A stretch of DNA of 64,000 bases from Clostridia bacterium (GTDB lineage Bacteria > Bacillota > Clostridia > Oscillospirales > CAG-272). The position numbers were made by a program, and so were the translations under genes. The notes under the pieces were generated by a model that saw only the letters and a program-made list of their open reading frames with translations, made no database searches and was not told the origin of the DNA. Shown here in pieces: positions 42,757 through 51,977 of the stretch (position 1 is the stretch's first letter; every line of letters starts with the position of its first letter). The stretch lies in NCBI GenBank assembly GCA_017462485.1, contig JAFTRA010000042.1:55214-119213 (forward strand). Direction: 5' to 3'.

Positions 42757-42791
42757 TAAGAAAAGCGGGTTGGAACCTTATTCCAACCCGC
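42757..42791 (-). terminator. Terminator of rpsB-tsf
   Basis: A perfect 11-bp GC-rich stem (42781-42791 with 42765-42775) is followed on the minus strand by TTTTCTTAT. It lies 57 bases after the tsf stop. Confidence 0.9.
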
Positions 42792-42847
42792 GAAAACTTT
42801 TTTAATGCTAACCTGTAGCTTTAATTAAGCTACATTATTATGCATTT

Positions 42848-43765
42848 TTAGCCATTGATCATCTTTGCGATTTCTGCGCCGAAGTCTTCTTCTCTCTTCT
42901 GGATGCCTTCGCCCTTATCGAAACGAGTATATCCTGTAACGGTGATATTACCGCCAAGCTCTTTAGCAACAGATGCAACGTACTTGGAAACGCTCATAGA
43001 GTCGTCCTTAACGTAAGCCTGCTCAAGAAGGCAGTTGGTCTCGTAATACTTGCCGATTCTACCGTCAACGATCTTTGCAAGAACTGCCTCAGGCTTGTTA
43101 GCCATCTTGGGATCCTGCTTCATCTGGTTAACAAGAATCTCCTTCTCTGCTTCGATAACAGAAGCGGGAACGCTCTCCTTGTTGAGATAAAGAACGGGCA
43201 TAGCTGCTACCTGAAGAGCTACGTTCTTACCGCACTCTGCGATTGCGGAAGCGGAAAGGTCGGTGTTGAATTTAACGATAACACCGGTCTCGCCCTTGTT
43301 GTGAATGTATGTTGCAACAACACCTTCAACGATAACGAATCTACGGATAGAAAGCTTCTCACCGATAGTACCGGTCTTGGAAGCAAGCGCGTCGGAAACG
43401 GTGCCATCGTCCTCACCCTCGATATTGCAGCTCATAAGAGCGTCAACGTCAGCGGGCTTGTTTACGATTATGGTCTTAAGAAGGTCCTTAACAAACTGCT
43501 GGAAAACTGCGTTCTTCGCAACGAAGTCAGTCTCGGAGTTAACCTCTATCATAGCAGTGGTGTTGTCAATAGTAAGAATATCAACGATACCCTCAGCAGC
43601 AATTCTGTCAGCCTTCTTCGCTACTGCTGCCATACCCTTCTCACGAAGGATCTTTATAGCTGCTTCAAAGTCACCGTTTGCATCGGTAAGAGCCTTTTTG
43701 CAGTCCATCATACCGCAGCCTGTCTGCTTTCTGAGCTCGGCTACGTCTTTAGCTGTAAATGCCAT
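42848..43765 (-). CDS. tsf: Translation elongation factor Ts
   Basis: This 305-aa factor recycles EF-Tu by nucleotide exchange. It has the N-terminal UBA-like domain (VAELRKQTGCGMMDCKKAL) and the core signature NSETDFVAKN, followed by the two dimerisation-type subdomains and an IGKYYETNCLLEQ block. Length is normal. It follows rpsB, as in most bacteria; pyrH and frr do not follow. Confidence 0.97.
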   Translation of the reverse strand: MAFTAKDVAELRKQTGCGMMDCKKALTDANGDFEAAIKILREKGMAAVAKKADRIAAEGIVDILTIDNTTAMIEVNSETDFVAKNAVFQQFVKDLLKTIIVNKPADVDALMSCNIEGEDDGTVSDALASKTGTIGEKLSIRRFVIVEGVVATYIHNKGETGVIVKFNTDLSASAIAECGKNVALQVAAMPVLYLNKESVPASVIEAEKEILVNQMKQDPKMANKPEAVLAKIVDGRIGKYYETNCLLEQAYVKDDSMSVSKYVASVAKELGGNITVTGYTRFDKGEGIQKREEDFGAEIAKMING

Positions 43766-43860
43766 TTTTGTATTCTCCTTTAGTTTTTAATTGAGGTTCC
43801 GCAGAAAACTGCGTTTTGTGAGCATTACTATATAATCTAATGCTCGCTAAACAGAGAAAA

Positions 43861-44610
43861 TTACTCTGCGTCTGCTACTGCTTCCTCTTCTGCAGCAACA
43901 ACCTCTTCCTCGGGAAGAGTTTCCTGAACGCCGCCACGAGCCTCGATAACAGCGTCTGCAAGAGCTGCGCCGATAAGCTTGATAGCGCGAATAGCGTCAT
44001 CGTTACCGGGAATGATGTAGTCAGCATCGTCGGGATCACAGTTGGTATCAACGATAGCAATTACGGGAATACCAAGCTTCTTTGCTTCGAGAACTGCGTT
44101 TCTTTCCTTGCGAGTGTCAACAATGAATACTGCGGAAGGAAGAGTTTCCATCTCCTTGATACCGCCGTAAGATCTCTCGAGATCTTCCATTTCCTTAAGC
44201 TTCTTTGCAACTTCCTTCTTGGGAAGAAGATCGAAGGTACCGTCAGCCTGCATCTTCTCAAGATCCTTGAGACGCTTGATGGACTTACGGATAGTGTTGA
44301 AGTTAGTAAGCATACCGCCGGGCCAACGAGCGTTTACGTAGTAAAGACCGCATCTTTCAGCCTCTTCCTTAATGGTGTCTGCCGCCTGCTTCTTAGTTCC
44401 TACGAAAAGAACTGTGCCGCCTTCCTGAGCGAGAGCGGATACGTAGTTGTAAGCCTCCTCAAACTTCTTGAGAGACTTCTGAAGGTCAACGATATGAATA
44501 CCGTTTCTCTGAGTGAAGATGTACTCAGCCATCTTGGGATTCCACTTCTTAGTAGGGTGACCGAAGTGAACGCCTGCTTCAAGCAACTGCTTGATTGTAA
44601 TTTCGAACAT
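43861..44610 (-). CDS. rpsB: 30S ribosomal protein S2
   Basis: This 249-aa protein has the S2 landmarks [53 protein letters not shown] and [20 protein letters not shown]. The start at 44610 has AAGGAGG eight bases before. An in-frame extension upstream falls in a structured leader and is not translated. The C-terminal 25 residues are very acidic (Glu/Ala-rich). Confidence 0.97.
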   Translation of the reverse strand: MFEITIKQLLEAGVHFGHPTKKWNPKMAEYIFTQRNGIHIVDLQKSLKKFEEAYNYVSALAQEGGTVLFVGTKKQAADTIKEEAERCGLYYVNARWPGGMLTNFNTIRKSIKRLKDLEKMQADGTFDLLPKKEVAKKLKEMEDLERSYGGIKEMETLPSAVFIVDTRKERNAVLEAKKLGIPVIAIVDTNCDPDDADYIIPGNDDAIRAIKLIGAALADAVIEARGGVQETLPEEEVVAAEEEAVADAE

Positions 44611-44619
44611 TTTGTGTTC

Positions 44620-44735
44620 CTCCTTGGTTTTTTCCTCCACGGCGGCATAACGGTGCGACTCGGGACAACCCACGAGCACCGGCATCGTTCCTACCCGCTG
44701 TGTGTGTTCTTTATGCTGTACGTCAGCGCACAGCC
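44620..44735 (-). promoter_or_regulatory. Structured 5' leader of rpsB
   Basis: The roughly 120-base untranslated leader contains a strong stem (CGGTGC/GCACCG enclosing CTCG/CGAG and GGG/CCC pairs, about 44650-44682). Ribosomal protein operons are commonly self-regulated through such leaders, so autogenous control by S2 is likely, but I do not match it to a named class. Confidence 0.5.
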
Positions 44736-44740
44736 TTATT

Positions 44741-44769
44741 ATATTAACACATCACGCGCACGAAGGCAA
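44741..44769 (-). promoter_or_regulatory. Promoter of rpsB-tsf
   Basis: Minus-strand TTGCCT (44764-44769), a 17-base spacer and TAATAT (44741-44746). Confidence 0.7.
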
Positions 44770-44897
44770 GAGGTATTTTCAATTTTAGAAAAAGTTTACA
44801 AGATGTTCACAAATATTAAGCGTACAAATGCCCGATTTAGCAATATTTTCACTCGCTTTTTAGTTTGCTTATGCCAAAATACGACAACAGCTTGCGT

Positions 44898-45803
44898 CTA
44901 GAGCCACGTCGGCATAAGAAAAAGCGCGCGTGCGACAGCTTCTCTTATACGGTAATACTCGCTATTTGGCAAGGGATTCTCTCCCCGCCCCACCTCGAGC
45001 GTCAGCGACGGTATTCCAAGGCTCTCTCCCGAATAGTCGCATAACCCTCCGTAGAGCGCCGTATCCTTTGGCACGCATACCCTATAACCAAGCTCTCCCG
45101 AGAGCCTTTCTGCAATTTTTTTGACGGAGCGAGCGGCAGAGCCTTTCCCCATTCCCTTTGGGAAATAATATATTTCCTCACCCTGCGAATGCAAACTTAC
45201 GACGAGCGAGAAATCAAGCGTGCGAACGAGGTTTGCGAGCGAATGACTCTCCGGCTCACTCTCGGGATATTCACCCGAATACAAGCTTCTGCCGGGTAAA
45301 ATTCCCCGCTCCTTCTCTATTCTTTTGTATTCGACGAAGCCCTCGGAATAGTTATGGTTGAGGTCAACTCCTCTCGCATTTGCCTGCCAGCGCAAAAAGC
45401 CCTCATCTCCCGCCATTCTTTTTTGTCTTTCGGAGAGCGGATTTTTATACGCTCCGAGAACAGATAGCGTAACGCCGTCGGGATTCAAAAGAGGAAGCAC
45501 GAAAATCGAATAGGTTTTTAAATACAGCGCCTTATCTATACCGAAGATTTTCCCCTTGCCGCCCGCTACTTTATCAAGAAAATAATAAAGAAGAGAAGCG
45601 GTTATATGCTCGCTACCGTGATGCGCTCCGACGAAGAGGATTTTCCTCGCTCCCTCTCCTATTTTATATAAGTCAAGGTCCTCGCCGAGAATACTTCTTC
45701 CAAGTCTTTGACGTGAAAGCTCCACGGTCCTACCAAAATATTCACGTATTTCCTTCATTTTTTCTTTCGTTGGGTTTAAAAACAGATTTTCTCTCTTTTC
45801 CAT
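44898..45803 (-). CDS. M14-family zinc carboxypeptidase
   Basis: This 301-aa protein has the M14 zinc site HHGSEHIT (HxxE), the distal His in VSLHSQGEE, the substrate-binding ARGVDLNHNY and the catalytic Glu in LTLEVGRGENPL. This is the layout of gamma-D-glutamyl-diaminopimelate peptidase I-like enzymes that trim peptidoglycan peptides. No signal peptide or LysM domain is present, so it may act on recycled muropeptides in the cytoplasm. GAGGA precedes the ATG. Confidence 0.87.
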   Translation of the reverse strand: MEKRENLFLNPTKEKMKEIREYFGRTVELSRQRLGRSILGEDLDLYKIGEGARKILFVGAHHGSEHITASLLYYFLDKVAGGKGKIFGIDKALYLKTYSIFVLPLLNPDGVTLSVLGAYKNPLSERQKRMAGDEGFLRWQANARGVDLNHNYSEGFVEYKRIEKERGILPGRSLYSGEYPESEPESHSLANLVRTLDFSLVVSLHSQGEEIYYFPKGMGKGSAARSVKKIAERLSGELGYRVCVPKDTALYGGLCDYSGESLGIPSLTLEVGRGENPLPNSEYYRIREAVARALFLMPTWL

Positions 45804-45996
45804 AGTCTATCCTCACAATAAAGCTGTTTTTTTAAAATTATTTACTTATATGTTATTGAAATAGGAAGAAAAATGTGATAAAATTCTATTTGTAAATCAT
45901 TTCCGACTTCTATTTGAACATCTCGTCTCCGCAGATAATCTATGCAATCCACGCCGGAAAAAGATTCAAGCACCGAATTTGAAAGGTTACATATAA

Positions 45997-46728
45997 ATGA
46001 AATTCAACGCACGAGGACTTACGAGAAACGCTTCCCTTTTGCTTCTGCTATCTTATTTTCTGACGTTTCTCCTCTATTATTTCGCAAACCACCTTTTCTA
46101 CGAAGTCGCTTTTCTCGGATATTTATGGGCATTTGTTCAAAAGGCTACTTATCTTCTTCTGCCTATACTAGCCGGACTTATCGCAGTTATAGTCTATTCT
46201 TATCGGGGTGTTAAGGCGGCTCTCGTATCGCTTATTCCAACGTCGCTTTCGAAAATTATATATTTCATTCCCTATTACTATCTGATGTTCATTTACGACT
46301 ATTTTGACAGCGGTGAATCACTGCTCCTCGGTTTTATCGTTTCGCTTGCCGAAGCGATTGCCTCCTACGTAATGTCTCTTGCGGTATTCTTCATTATTAT
46401 AGTTATAGTGTCGAGGCGAAAGGAAAAGAGCGTTAGCGTAGCTTCTGCCCTTGAAAAGAAAACATTGCTTGATTTCTCCGACCCCGTATCGCTCTCCTTT
46501 GCGCTTATATCACTCGTAGTATTCCTTTACGTATTCGGAAGTGAGATTTCCGCCACCGTGACGCTTATACGCGACTCTTACGGAAGCTTAAAGACCGAAG
46601 AAATAATTTATACCGTTGTTTCCTATATATATGACGCGCTTCTCTTGGTATTCCATTACCTTGCTTTGAGCTTCGTTAAAAACAAAGTGTTTGAAAAAAG
46701 ACTATCCAATAGTGAAATTTCCGAGTAG
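45997..46728 (+). CDS. Polytopic membrane protein, unknown
   Basis: This 243-aa protein has about six hydrophobic segments, starting at residues 11-30 and including SEISATVTLIRDSYG between the last two. I recognise no family. The ATG at 45997 has AAAGG upstream at a loose spacing. Charge distribution (KFNARGLTRN at the start) suggests a cytoplasmic N-terminus. It is a lone gene before rpmB. Confidence 0.65.
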   Translation: MKFNARGLTRNASLLLLLSYFLTFLLYYFANHLFYEVAFLGYLWAFVQKATYLLLPILAGLIAVIVYSYRGVKAALVSLIPTSLSKIIYFIPYYYLMFIYDYFDSGESLLLGFIVSLAEAIASYVMSLAVFFIIIVIVSRRKEKSVSVASALEKKTLLDFSDPVSLSFALISLVVFLYVFGSEISATVTLIRDSYGSLKTEEIIYTVVSYIYDALLLVFHYLALSFVKNKVFEKRLSNSEISE

Positions 46729-46762
46729 GTAAAACTTTTTTTCAAAAAAGTAAAAAAAACTC

Positions 46763-46791
46763 TTGCATTTTGGAAAAGTATATGATATAAT
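46763..46791 (+). promoter_or_regulatory. Promoter of rpmB
   Basis: TTGCAT (46763-46768), a 17-base spacer and consensus TATAAT (46786-46791), followed by an 80-base leader with a small hairpin (about 46837-46853). Confidence 0.85.
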
Positions 46792-46871
46792 AGGGAACGT
46801 TGATTTATGATTAAATATAAATTGAGATAAATCACGCTGATTTTCAGCGTAGTTTTTCAGGAGGTGCTAAA

Positions 46872-47057
46872 ATGGCTAAATGCAGTATTTGCGGTAAGGG
46901 CGTTGTTTTCGGACATAACGTTTCTCACTCCAACCGTAAGACAAACAGAACTTGGAAGCCTAACATTCGTAAGGTAAAGGCTGTTGTTAACGGCACAAAT
47001 CAGACCGTTTCGGTTTGCTCTCGTTGCCTTCGCTCCGGTAAGGTTGAGCGTGCTTAA
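46872..47057 (+). CDS. rpmB: 50S ribosomal protein L28
   Basis: This 61-aa basic protein is L28 of the zinc-binding type: CSICGKGVVFGHNVSHSNRK at the N-terminus, TWKPNIRKVK, and a second pair CSRCLRSGKV near the end, giving CxxC...CxxC. AGGAGGTG precedes the ATG. Confidence 0.97.
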   Translation: MAKCSICGKGVVFGHNVSHSNRKTNRTWKPNIRKVKAVVNGTNQTVSVCSRCLRSGKVERA

Positions 47058-47832
47058 TTGCAAAAAGACTTCCGCTGACAGAAGCGGAAGTCTTTTTGCT
47101 ATAATAGACGAAAGAGTAAGTCCTATTTGCGAAGCAAGGCTTAAGTCTCGCGGCTTCACCGTGATTAAGCTCCCGAGAGACGAGAGACTCGGAGCCGCCG
47201 TTGCTTCGCATACGGATATGCTTCTCTTCCGTGACGGAAATACGGTTATTGCCTCGAAAGAATATATCAATGCCAACGAAAATATAAAAAGCGCACTGCT
47301 ATCGGCTTTCCCCTCCCTTGATTTGAGGCTTTCAGACGAAGCGCTTTCAAAAAAATACCCCAGCGACGCTATTTTTAACGCTAAGATTGCGGGAAAAAAG
47401 CTCTACGCTAAATCCGACAGTGTATCAAAAGAAATCGTTCGCTATGCAAAAGAAAAGGGCTACGGAACTGTTTCTTTAAATCAGGGTTATCCTGCTTGCA
47501 CTACCCTTTTCGCAGACGACGGATTCGCCATTACAGCAGACGAGGGAATGAGAAGAGCGCTTACCCTATCGGGTATTGAGGTATTATTTATCGAAAACAG
47601 CGAAAAAATCAAGCTGCCGCCATACAAGTACGGTTTTATCGGCGGTACTGCGGGAGTGTTTAAAAACACGGTATATTTCATAGGAAATCTTGACGCTCAC
47701 CCAAACGCAAAAGAGATAAAAAAGGCTCTTGCAAAGAGAGGCTTTCTTTCCGTATCACTTGATGAGAGCGCCGATTCACTCTTTGACCTTGGCGGTATCA
47801 TTTTTACCGAAAGCGGTAATTCCGACCGATAA
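47050..47832 (+). CDS. DUF6873-like protein (putative GME-fold), overlapping rpmB
   Basis: This 260-aa protein resembles the DUF6873 family, predicted to have a guanidino-modifying-enzyme (pentein-like) fold. Recognisable parts are FAIIDERVSP, LNQGYPACTTLFADDGFAIT, and PPYKYGFIGGTAGVF. The most likely start is the GTG at 47050, inside the last codons of rpmB with AAGG before it, which implies coupling. The rpmB terminator (47062-47097) then lies inside its first 16 codons, so only transcripts that read through make the full message. Its 3' end overlaps the convergent YtvI gene by 57 bases. Function unknown. Confidence 0.65.
   Translation: MLNCKKTSADRSGSLFAIIDERVSPICEARLKSRGFTVIKLPRDERLGAAVASHTDMLLFRDGNTVIASKEYINANENIKSALLSAFPSLDLRLSDEALSKKYPSDAIFNAKIAGKKLYAKSDSVSKEIVRYAKEKGYGTVSLNQGYPACTTLFADDGFAITADEGMRRALTLSGIEVLFIENSEKIKLPPYKYGFIGGTAGVFKNTVYFIGNLDAHPNAKEIKKALAKRGFLSVSLDESADSLFDLGGIIFTESGNSDR
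47062..47097 (+). terminator. Terminator of rpmB inside the next gene
   Basis: A perfect 15-bp stem (47062-47076 with 47083-47097) ends in five T residues and begins four bases after the rpmB stop. Confidence 0.93.
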
Positions 47833-48828
47833 CAGAGGCAAAATAATAAGTCCCATAACTCCAAAAAGAGAATAACCCGCATACATAAGAACGAGAGTTA
47901 AAAGAGGGTGGATACCAAGCTCCTTGCCTACTATCTTAGGCTCGGCTACCTGGCGAACGACCGTACCAACCGCATAGAGAATAAGAAGCTCGACTCCCAT
48001 CTTTACGTTGTTTCCGACGGTTAGCATAAACACTCCCCAAGGAACCAGGACTATTCCTATTCCTATGACGGGAAGCAGGTCAAGTAAAGCTATAATAAAC
48101 GCCATAAGAAGCGAGTACCTTACCCCGATTACCGAAAGACCGAAGAGCATCACCGCAAAAGTTAACAGCATAATCAAAAGATACGAACGAACGTATTTCA
48201 CGAGCACTGAGAAAGTGCTGTTCTTGAAGTTTACAAGTCTCTTATCCCAGGCTTTAGGGAGCATATTATGCACTCTTTTGTTTACATTTTCGAGGTCTAG
48301 CGAGAAATAAACCGTAGAAATTGCGGTTACTAAAACAAAAAGAAATATTCCCGGTACAGCGCTTGCAACAGAGGTTATTACGCTTGCCGCTCCTGACAGA
48401 ATTTCAGAAAACACACTGTATATCGCATCTGAAAGCTTACCCTCAAGCTCCGGCGCAATCCCTATTCTTGCGGAAAGTTCTTCAAATGGAGAGGTTATAT
48501 AGGATATTATTTTTTCAAAGGCGCCGTCTTCTCCGAGAGAGGTGAGCAATTCCCATGCTTCAGCGGATATTTTCACTATTGCAAATACCGCTCCTCCTAT
48601 CACAAGAAGCATAAGCAATACCGACAAAACGGGGCGGTAGAACTTTTTGCTAACCCGCGTTTTCTCCGCAAGAAAATCGGAGGGACGCCTTGTTAAAAAT
48701 GCTATTCCCCACGCTATGATAAACGGCAGAACGGCGGGCAGTATGAATTTTATACCGAGAAAGCCTGCCCCAAGAATCGCTACCGTAACGATAGATATAT
48801 CCCTTATATAAGCAATTTTTTCTTTCAC
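47776..48828 (-). CDS. ytvI: AI-2E/PerM-family permease, YtvI type
   Basis: This 350-aa membrane protein has the AI-2E transporter/PerM family pattern, seven or eight hydrophobic segments with a long soluble loop after the third, and the conserved GLSVIGVRYSLLMAFIIALLD and PVIGIGIVLVPWG blocks. Length and similarity point to the sporulation protein YtvI. Start is a GTG at 48828 behind GAGGTG. Its last 57 bases overlap the convergent DUF6873 gene. Confidence 0.85.
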   Translation of the reverse strand: MKEKIAYIRDISIVTVAILGAGFLGIKFILPAVLPFIIAWGIAFLTRRPSDFLAEKTRVSKKFYRPVLSVLLMLLVIGGAVFAIVKISAEAWELLTSLGEDGAFEKIISYITSPFEELSARIGIAPELEGKLSDAIYSVFSEILSGAASVITSVASAVPGIFLFVLVTAISTVYFSLDLENVNKRVHNMLPKAWDKRLVNFKNSTFSVLVKYVRSYLLIMLLTFAVMLFGLSVIGVRYSLLMAFIIALLDLLPVIGIGIVLVPWGVFMLTVGNNVKMGVELLILYAVGTVVRQVAEPKIVGKELGIHPLLTLVLMYAGYSLFGVMGLIILPLLSVGITAFGKNDTAKVKE

Positions 48829-48919
48829 CTTGCACCTCGCAGCACTTTATTTTACAAGACAAATATATGTATAAAGTATATCTAAAAAACACACTTTTAA
48901 ACCAAAAGGAGAAAAAGAA

Positions 48920-49393
48920 ATGGTTATTATTGAAATGGAAAACGGTGGAAAAATAGAGCTTGAGCTTTATCCCGAGTTCGCTCCCGAAACCGTTAAGAAC
49001 TTTGAAAGTCTCGTATCGACAGGCTTCTACGACGGTCTTACCTTCCACAGAGTAATTCCCGGATTTATGATTCAGGGCGGTGACCCCCTTGGAAACGGAA
49101 TGGGTGGCTCCGAGAATAAAATCAAGGGCGAATTCGCTCGCAACGGCTTTGCGAAGAATACCTTAAAGCACGAGCGCGGCGTTATCTCTATGGCGAGAGC
49201 CTTTGACCCTAACTCCGCATCATCGCAGTTCTTCATTATGCACAAGGACGCCCCTCACCTCGACGGCTCTTACGCAGCCTTCGGTAAGGTAGTTTCTGGT
49301 ATTGAAGTTGTTGATGAAATCGCGTCTATCCCCACCGATTACAGCGACAGACCTAAAATCGCAGTAAGAATCAAGAAGGCTTATATTGCTTAA
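48920..49393 (+). CDS. Peptidyl-prolyl cis-trans isomerase, cyclophilin type
   Basis: This 157-aa cyclophilin helps protein folding by isomerising proline bonds. The active-site blocks FHRVIPGFMIQGGDP, SMARAFDPNSASSQFFI and LDGSYAAFGKV are all present. It has no signal peptide, so it is cytoplasmic. AAAAGGAG precedes the ATG. Confidence 0.95.
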   Translation: MVIIEMENGGKIELELYPEFAPETVKNFESLVSTGFYDGLTFHRVIPGFMIQGGDPLGNGMGGSENKIKGEFARNGFAKNTLKHERGVISMARAFDPNSASSQFFIMHKDAPHLDGSYAAFGKVVSGIEVVDEIASIPTDYSDRPKIAVRIKKAYIA

Positions 49394-49441
49394 ACCGTAT
49401 AGTTTTACACTCGATAAAAATCTGCTTTTTGATATTTTACC

Positions 49442-49489
49442 AAAGAAAAAGAGGAATGAAGTCAAATTCATTCCTCTTTTTCTTTTTTT
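49442..49489 (+). terminator. Terminator after the cyclophilin gene
   Basis: A perfect 19-bp stem (49442-49460 with 49467-49485) is followed by more T residues. It lies 50 bases from the end of the convergent tex gene. Confidence 0.92.
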
Positions 49490-49548
49490 GCACCGGCACT
49501 TCCCTGCCACACAAAGAATTCCACTTGCTGCTGTATTAAAGCAAAATT

Positions 49549-51729
49549 TTACTGCTTATTTGTATTCATACCCTTTCTCGTGAGAGAAATTCTGTGCTTT
49601 TCAACGTTTACGTCCTTGATTCTTACCTCAATGACGTCACCCGTCTTGAAGAGCTCGGAGGGGTGCTTGATAAATTTATCAGACATCTCGGAGATATGGA
49701 GAAGTCCGTCGTGGTGAACACCGATATCAACGAAGCAACCGAAGTCAACAACGTTACGAACGGTTCCCTTAAGCTGCATTTCGGGCTTAAGGTCGGTAAT
49801 GTCAAGAACGTCGGTAGAAAGAACGGGAGCGGGAGCGTCGTCACGAATATCTCTGCCAGGCTTTTCAAACTCGGAAATTATATCCTCAAGCGTGGGCTCG
49901 CCGCAGCCAAGCTCCTTAGCGAGCTTTGCCGTACCGTACTGGGTAACCTTGAAGCGAAGAAGAGCGAGATTGTTATTTCTAACGTCCTCGGGTGTGAAGC
50001 CGAAGCGCTTGAGAAGGTCCTCCGCTATTGAATACGACTCAGGGTGAACGCCCGTAGAATCAAATACGTCGGAAGCTCCGGGGATACGAAGGAAGCCTGC
50101 GCACTGTGTAAACGCTTTATCTCCGATTTTCGGAACCTTAAGAATCTGCTTACGGTTCTTGAACTCACCGTTTGCTTCACGGTAAGCAACTATATTCTTC
50201 GCAGCGGTCATATTTATACCTGCCACGTAGGAAAGCAGCGAATATGATGCCGTATTGATATCAACGCCAACCGCGTTAACGCAATCCTCAACGACACCGC
50301 CGAGAGCCTCGGTAAGTCTTGCCTGCTTCATATCGTGCTGATACTGACCTACACCGATAGCCTTGGGCTCTATCTTAACAAGCTCTGCCAAGGGGTCCTG
50401 AAGACGTCTTGCGATAGAAATAGCGCTTCTTTGCATTACGTCGTAATCCGGGAACTCCTCGGTAGCAACCTTTGATGCCGAGTAAACGGAAGCTCCCGCC
50501 TCGGAAACAATTGTGTACTTAACACCCTTGGGACAAGCGGGGTCACGAATGGTATCCGCGATAAACTTCTCGGATTCACGGGAAGCCGTACCGTTACCGA
50601 TAGCTACAACGTCAACGTTATATCTCGAAATAAGGCGAAGAACGGTAGCCTTGGAGCGCTCTATATCCTCTCTCGGCTTTACGGGATAAATTACGGCGGT
50701 ATCCAGCACCTTACCCGTCTTATCAACTACGGCAAGCTTACAGCCGTGAGCATAACCGGGGTCGTAGCCAAGAACGGTTTTTCCCTTGATGGGAGATGCA
50801 AGAAGAAGGTTTCGAAGATTCTCGGAGAACACCTTAAGAGCGCCCTCGGAAGCATCGTCAAATAGAGTCGTTCTGACCTCACGCTCGATTGCGGGGAAAA
50901 GAAGACGGTTATAAGCGTCCTTAAGCGTTTCCATAATGTAAGGAAGCGCCGGAGACTGCTTGTTGGTAACAACCTTTGATACAAGCTGAGCAATACCGTC
51001 CTCCTCTGGAAGCGTTACCGCAACCTTGAGAAAATCCTCTTTTTCACCTCTGTTTATAGCAAGAACTCTGTGTCCTTTAAGCTTCTTGATAGGCTCGGAG
51101 AAATCGTAGTAATTTTCGTAAACAGAGGGCTCTTCCTTTGCAGCCTTTGTGGTTACAGAGCCATAGCCCATAGTAAATTCACGGAGAAGCTTTCTGATTT
51201 CGGCATTATTGGAAACGTCCTCAGCAATAATATCGGACGCACCCTGGAGTGCTGCCGCAGCATCAGGCACTTCCTTGCCCTCCTCCTCGGAGATGAACTC
51301 CTCGGCATAAAGTGCAATCTCGGGGTCGTAGGAATCCCTTTGCTCCATAATGTAATTTGCAAGGGGCTCGAGTCCCTTTGCTCTTGCGATAGACGCTCTC
51401 GTCGTACGCTTCGGCTTGAAGGGACGGTAAATATCCTCAAGCTCTACGAGAGTGGTAGCCATATTGAGCGCGAACTCAATTTCGGGCGTAAGCTTTTCCT
51501 GAGCTGCGATAAGTCCTCTTATCTCTTCACGGCGCTCGTCGAGCTTACGGAGATATGTGAGACGGTCGAAGAGGTCACGTAGCACACTGTCATCAAGGCT
51601 TCCCGTAACTTCCTTACGGTAACGTGAGATGAAGGGTATAGTGTTACCCTCGTCTATGAGCGCAACGGTATTCGCAACCTGCTCCTCCGTAATGTTGAAT
51701 TCCTTTGCCAGTATCTTGTTGATTTCCAT
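49549..51729 (-). CDS. tex: Tex-family transcription/RNA-binding protein
   Basis: This 726-aa protein has the full Tex layout: N-terminal helical HTH-like domain, a YqgF/RNase H-like domain (VLGYDPGYAHGCKLAVVD and AIGNGTASRESEKF), helix-hairpin-helix motifs (YVAGINMTAAKNIVAYREAN) and a C-terminal S1 domain (GTVRNVVDFGCFVDIGVHHD). Tex acts with RNA polymerase and RNA in stress tolerance. AAGGA precedes the ATG; two hairpins lie in its short leader (about 51738-51785). Confidence 0.95.
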   Translation of the reverse strand: MEINKILAKEFNITEEQVANTVALIDEGNTIPFISRYRKEVTGSLDDSVLRDLFDRLTYLRKLDERREEIRGLIAAQEKLTPEIEFALNMATTLVELEDIYRPFKPKRTTRASIARAKGLEPLANYIMEQRDSYDPEIALYAEEFISEEEGKEVPDAAAALQGASDIIAEDVSNNAEIRKLLREFTMGYGSVTTKAAKEEPSVYENYYDFSEPIKKLKGHRVLAINRGEKEDFLKVAVTLPEEDGIAQLVSKVVTNKQSPALPYIMETLKDAYNRLLFPAIEREVRTTLFDDASEGALKVFSENLRNLLLASPIKGKTVLGYDPGYAHGCKLAVVDKTGKVLDTAVIYPVKPREDIERSKATVLRLISRYNVDVVAIGNGTASRESEKFIADTIRDPACPKGVKYTIVSEAGASVYSASKVATEEFPDYDVMQRSAISIARRLQDPLAELVKIEPKAIGVGQYQHDMKQARLTEALGGVVEDCVNAVGVDINTASYSLLSYVAGINMTAAKNIVAYREANGEFKNRKQILKVPKIGDKAFTQCAGFLRIPGASDVFDSTGVHPESYSIAEDLLKRFGFTPEDVRNNNLALLRFKVTQYGTAKLAKELGCGEPTLEDIISEFEKPGRDIRDDAPAPVLSTDVLDITDLKPEMQLKGTVRNVVDFGCFVDIGVHHDGLLHISEMSDKFIKHPSELFKTGDVIEVRIKDVNVEKHRISLTRKGMNTNKQ

Positions 51730-51914
51730 TACTGTATCCTTTCCTGCAACACGCCGCCAAGGCGTGCTTGAAACCGATTTCGGTTTCTTTTTTTGCTGTA
51801 TTTCGGGCTAGAAATTCGGGGAATTTTGTCAGCCCGATTTTTTCACCATTTTATATTTTATCACAGTTTTTTCGATTTGTAAAGAGCTTTTGCTCTTTTA
51901 TATATAAAAATAAA

Positions 51915-51944
51915 GAAGCCCTCAAGCTCAGCGCTTTGGGCTCC
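51915..51944 (-). terminator. Terminator after the pseudouridine synthase gene
   Basis: A 6-7-bp GC stem (51938-51944 with 51915-51921) is followed on the minus strand by CTTTATTTTT. A further small hairpin with arms AAAGAGC/GCTCTTT lies at 51882-51899. Confidence 0.7.
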
Positions 51945-51977
51945 TTATGAATCAAACCTATTTTTCCATACCCGAAC

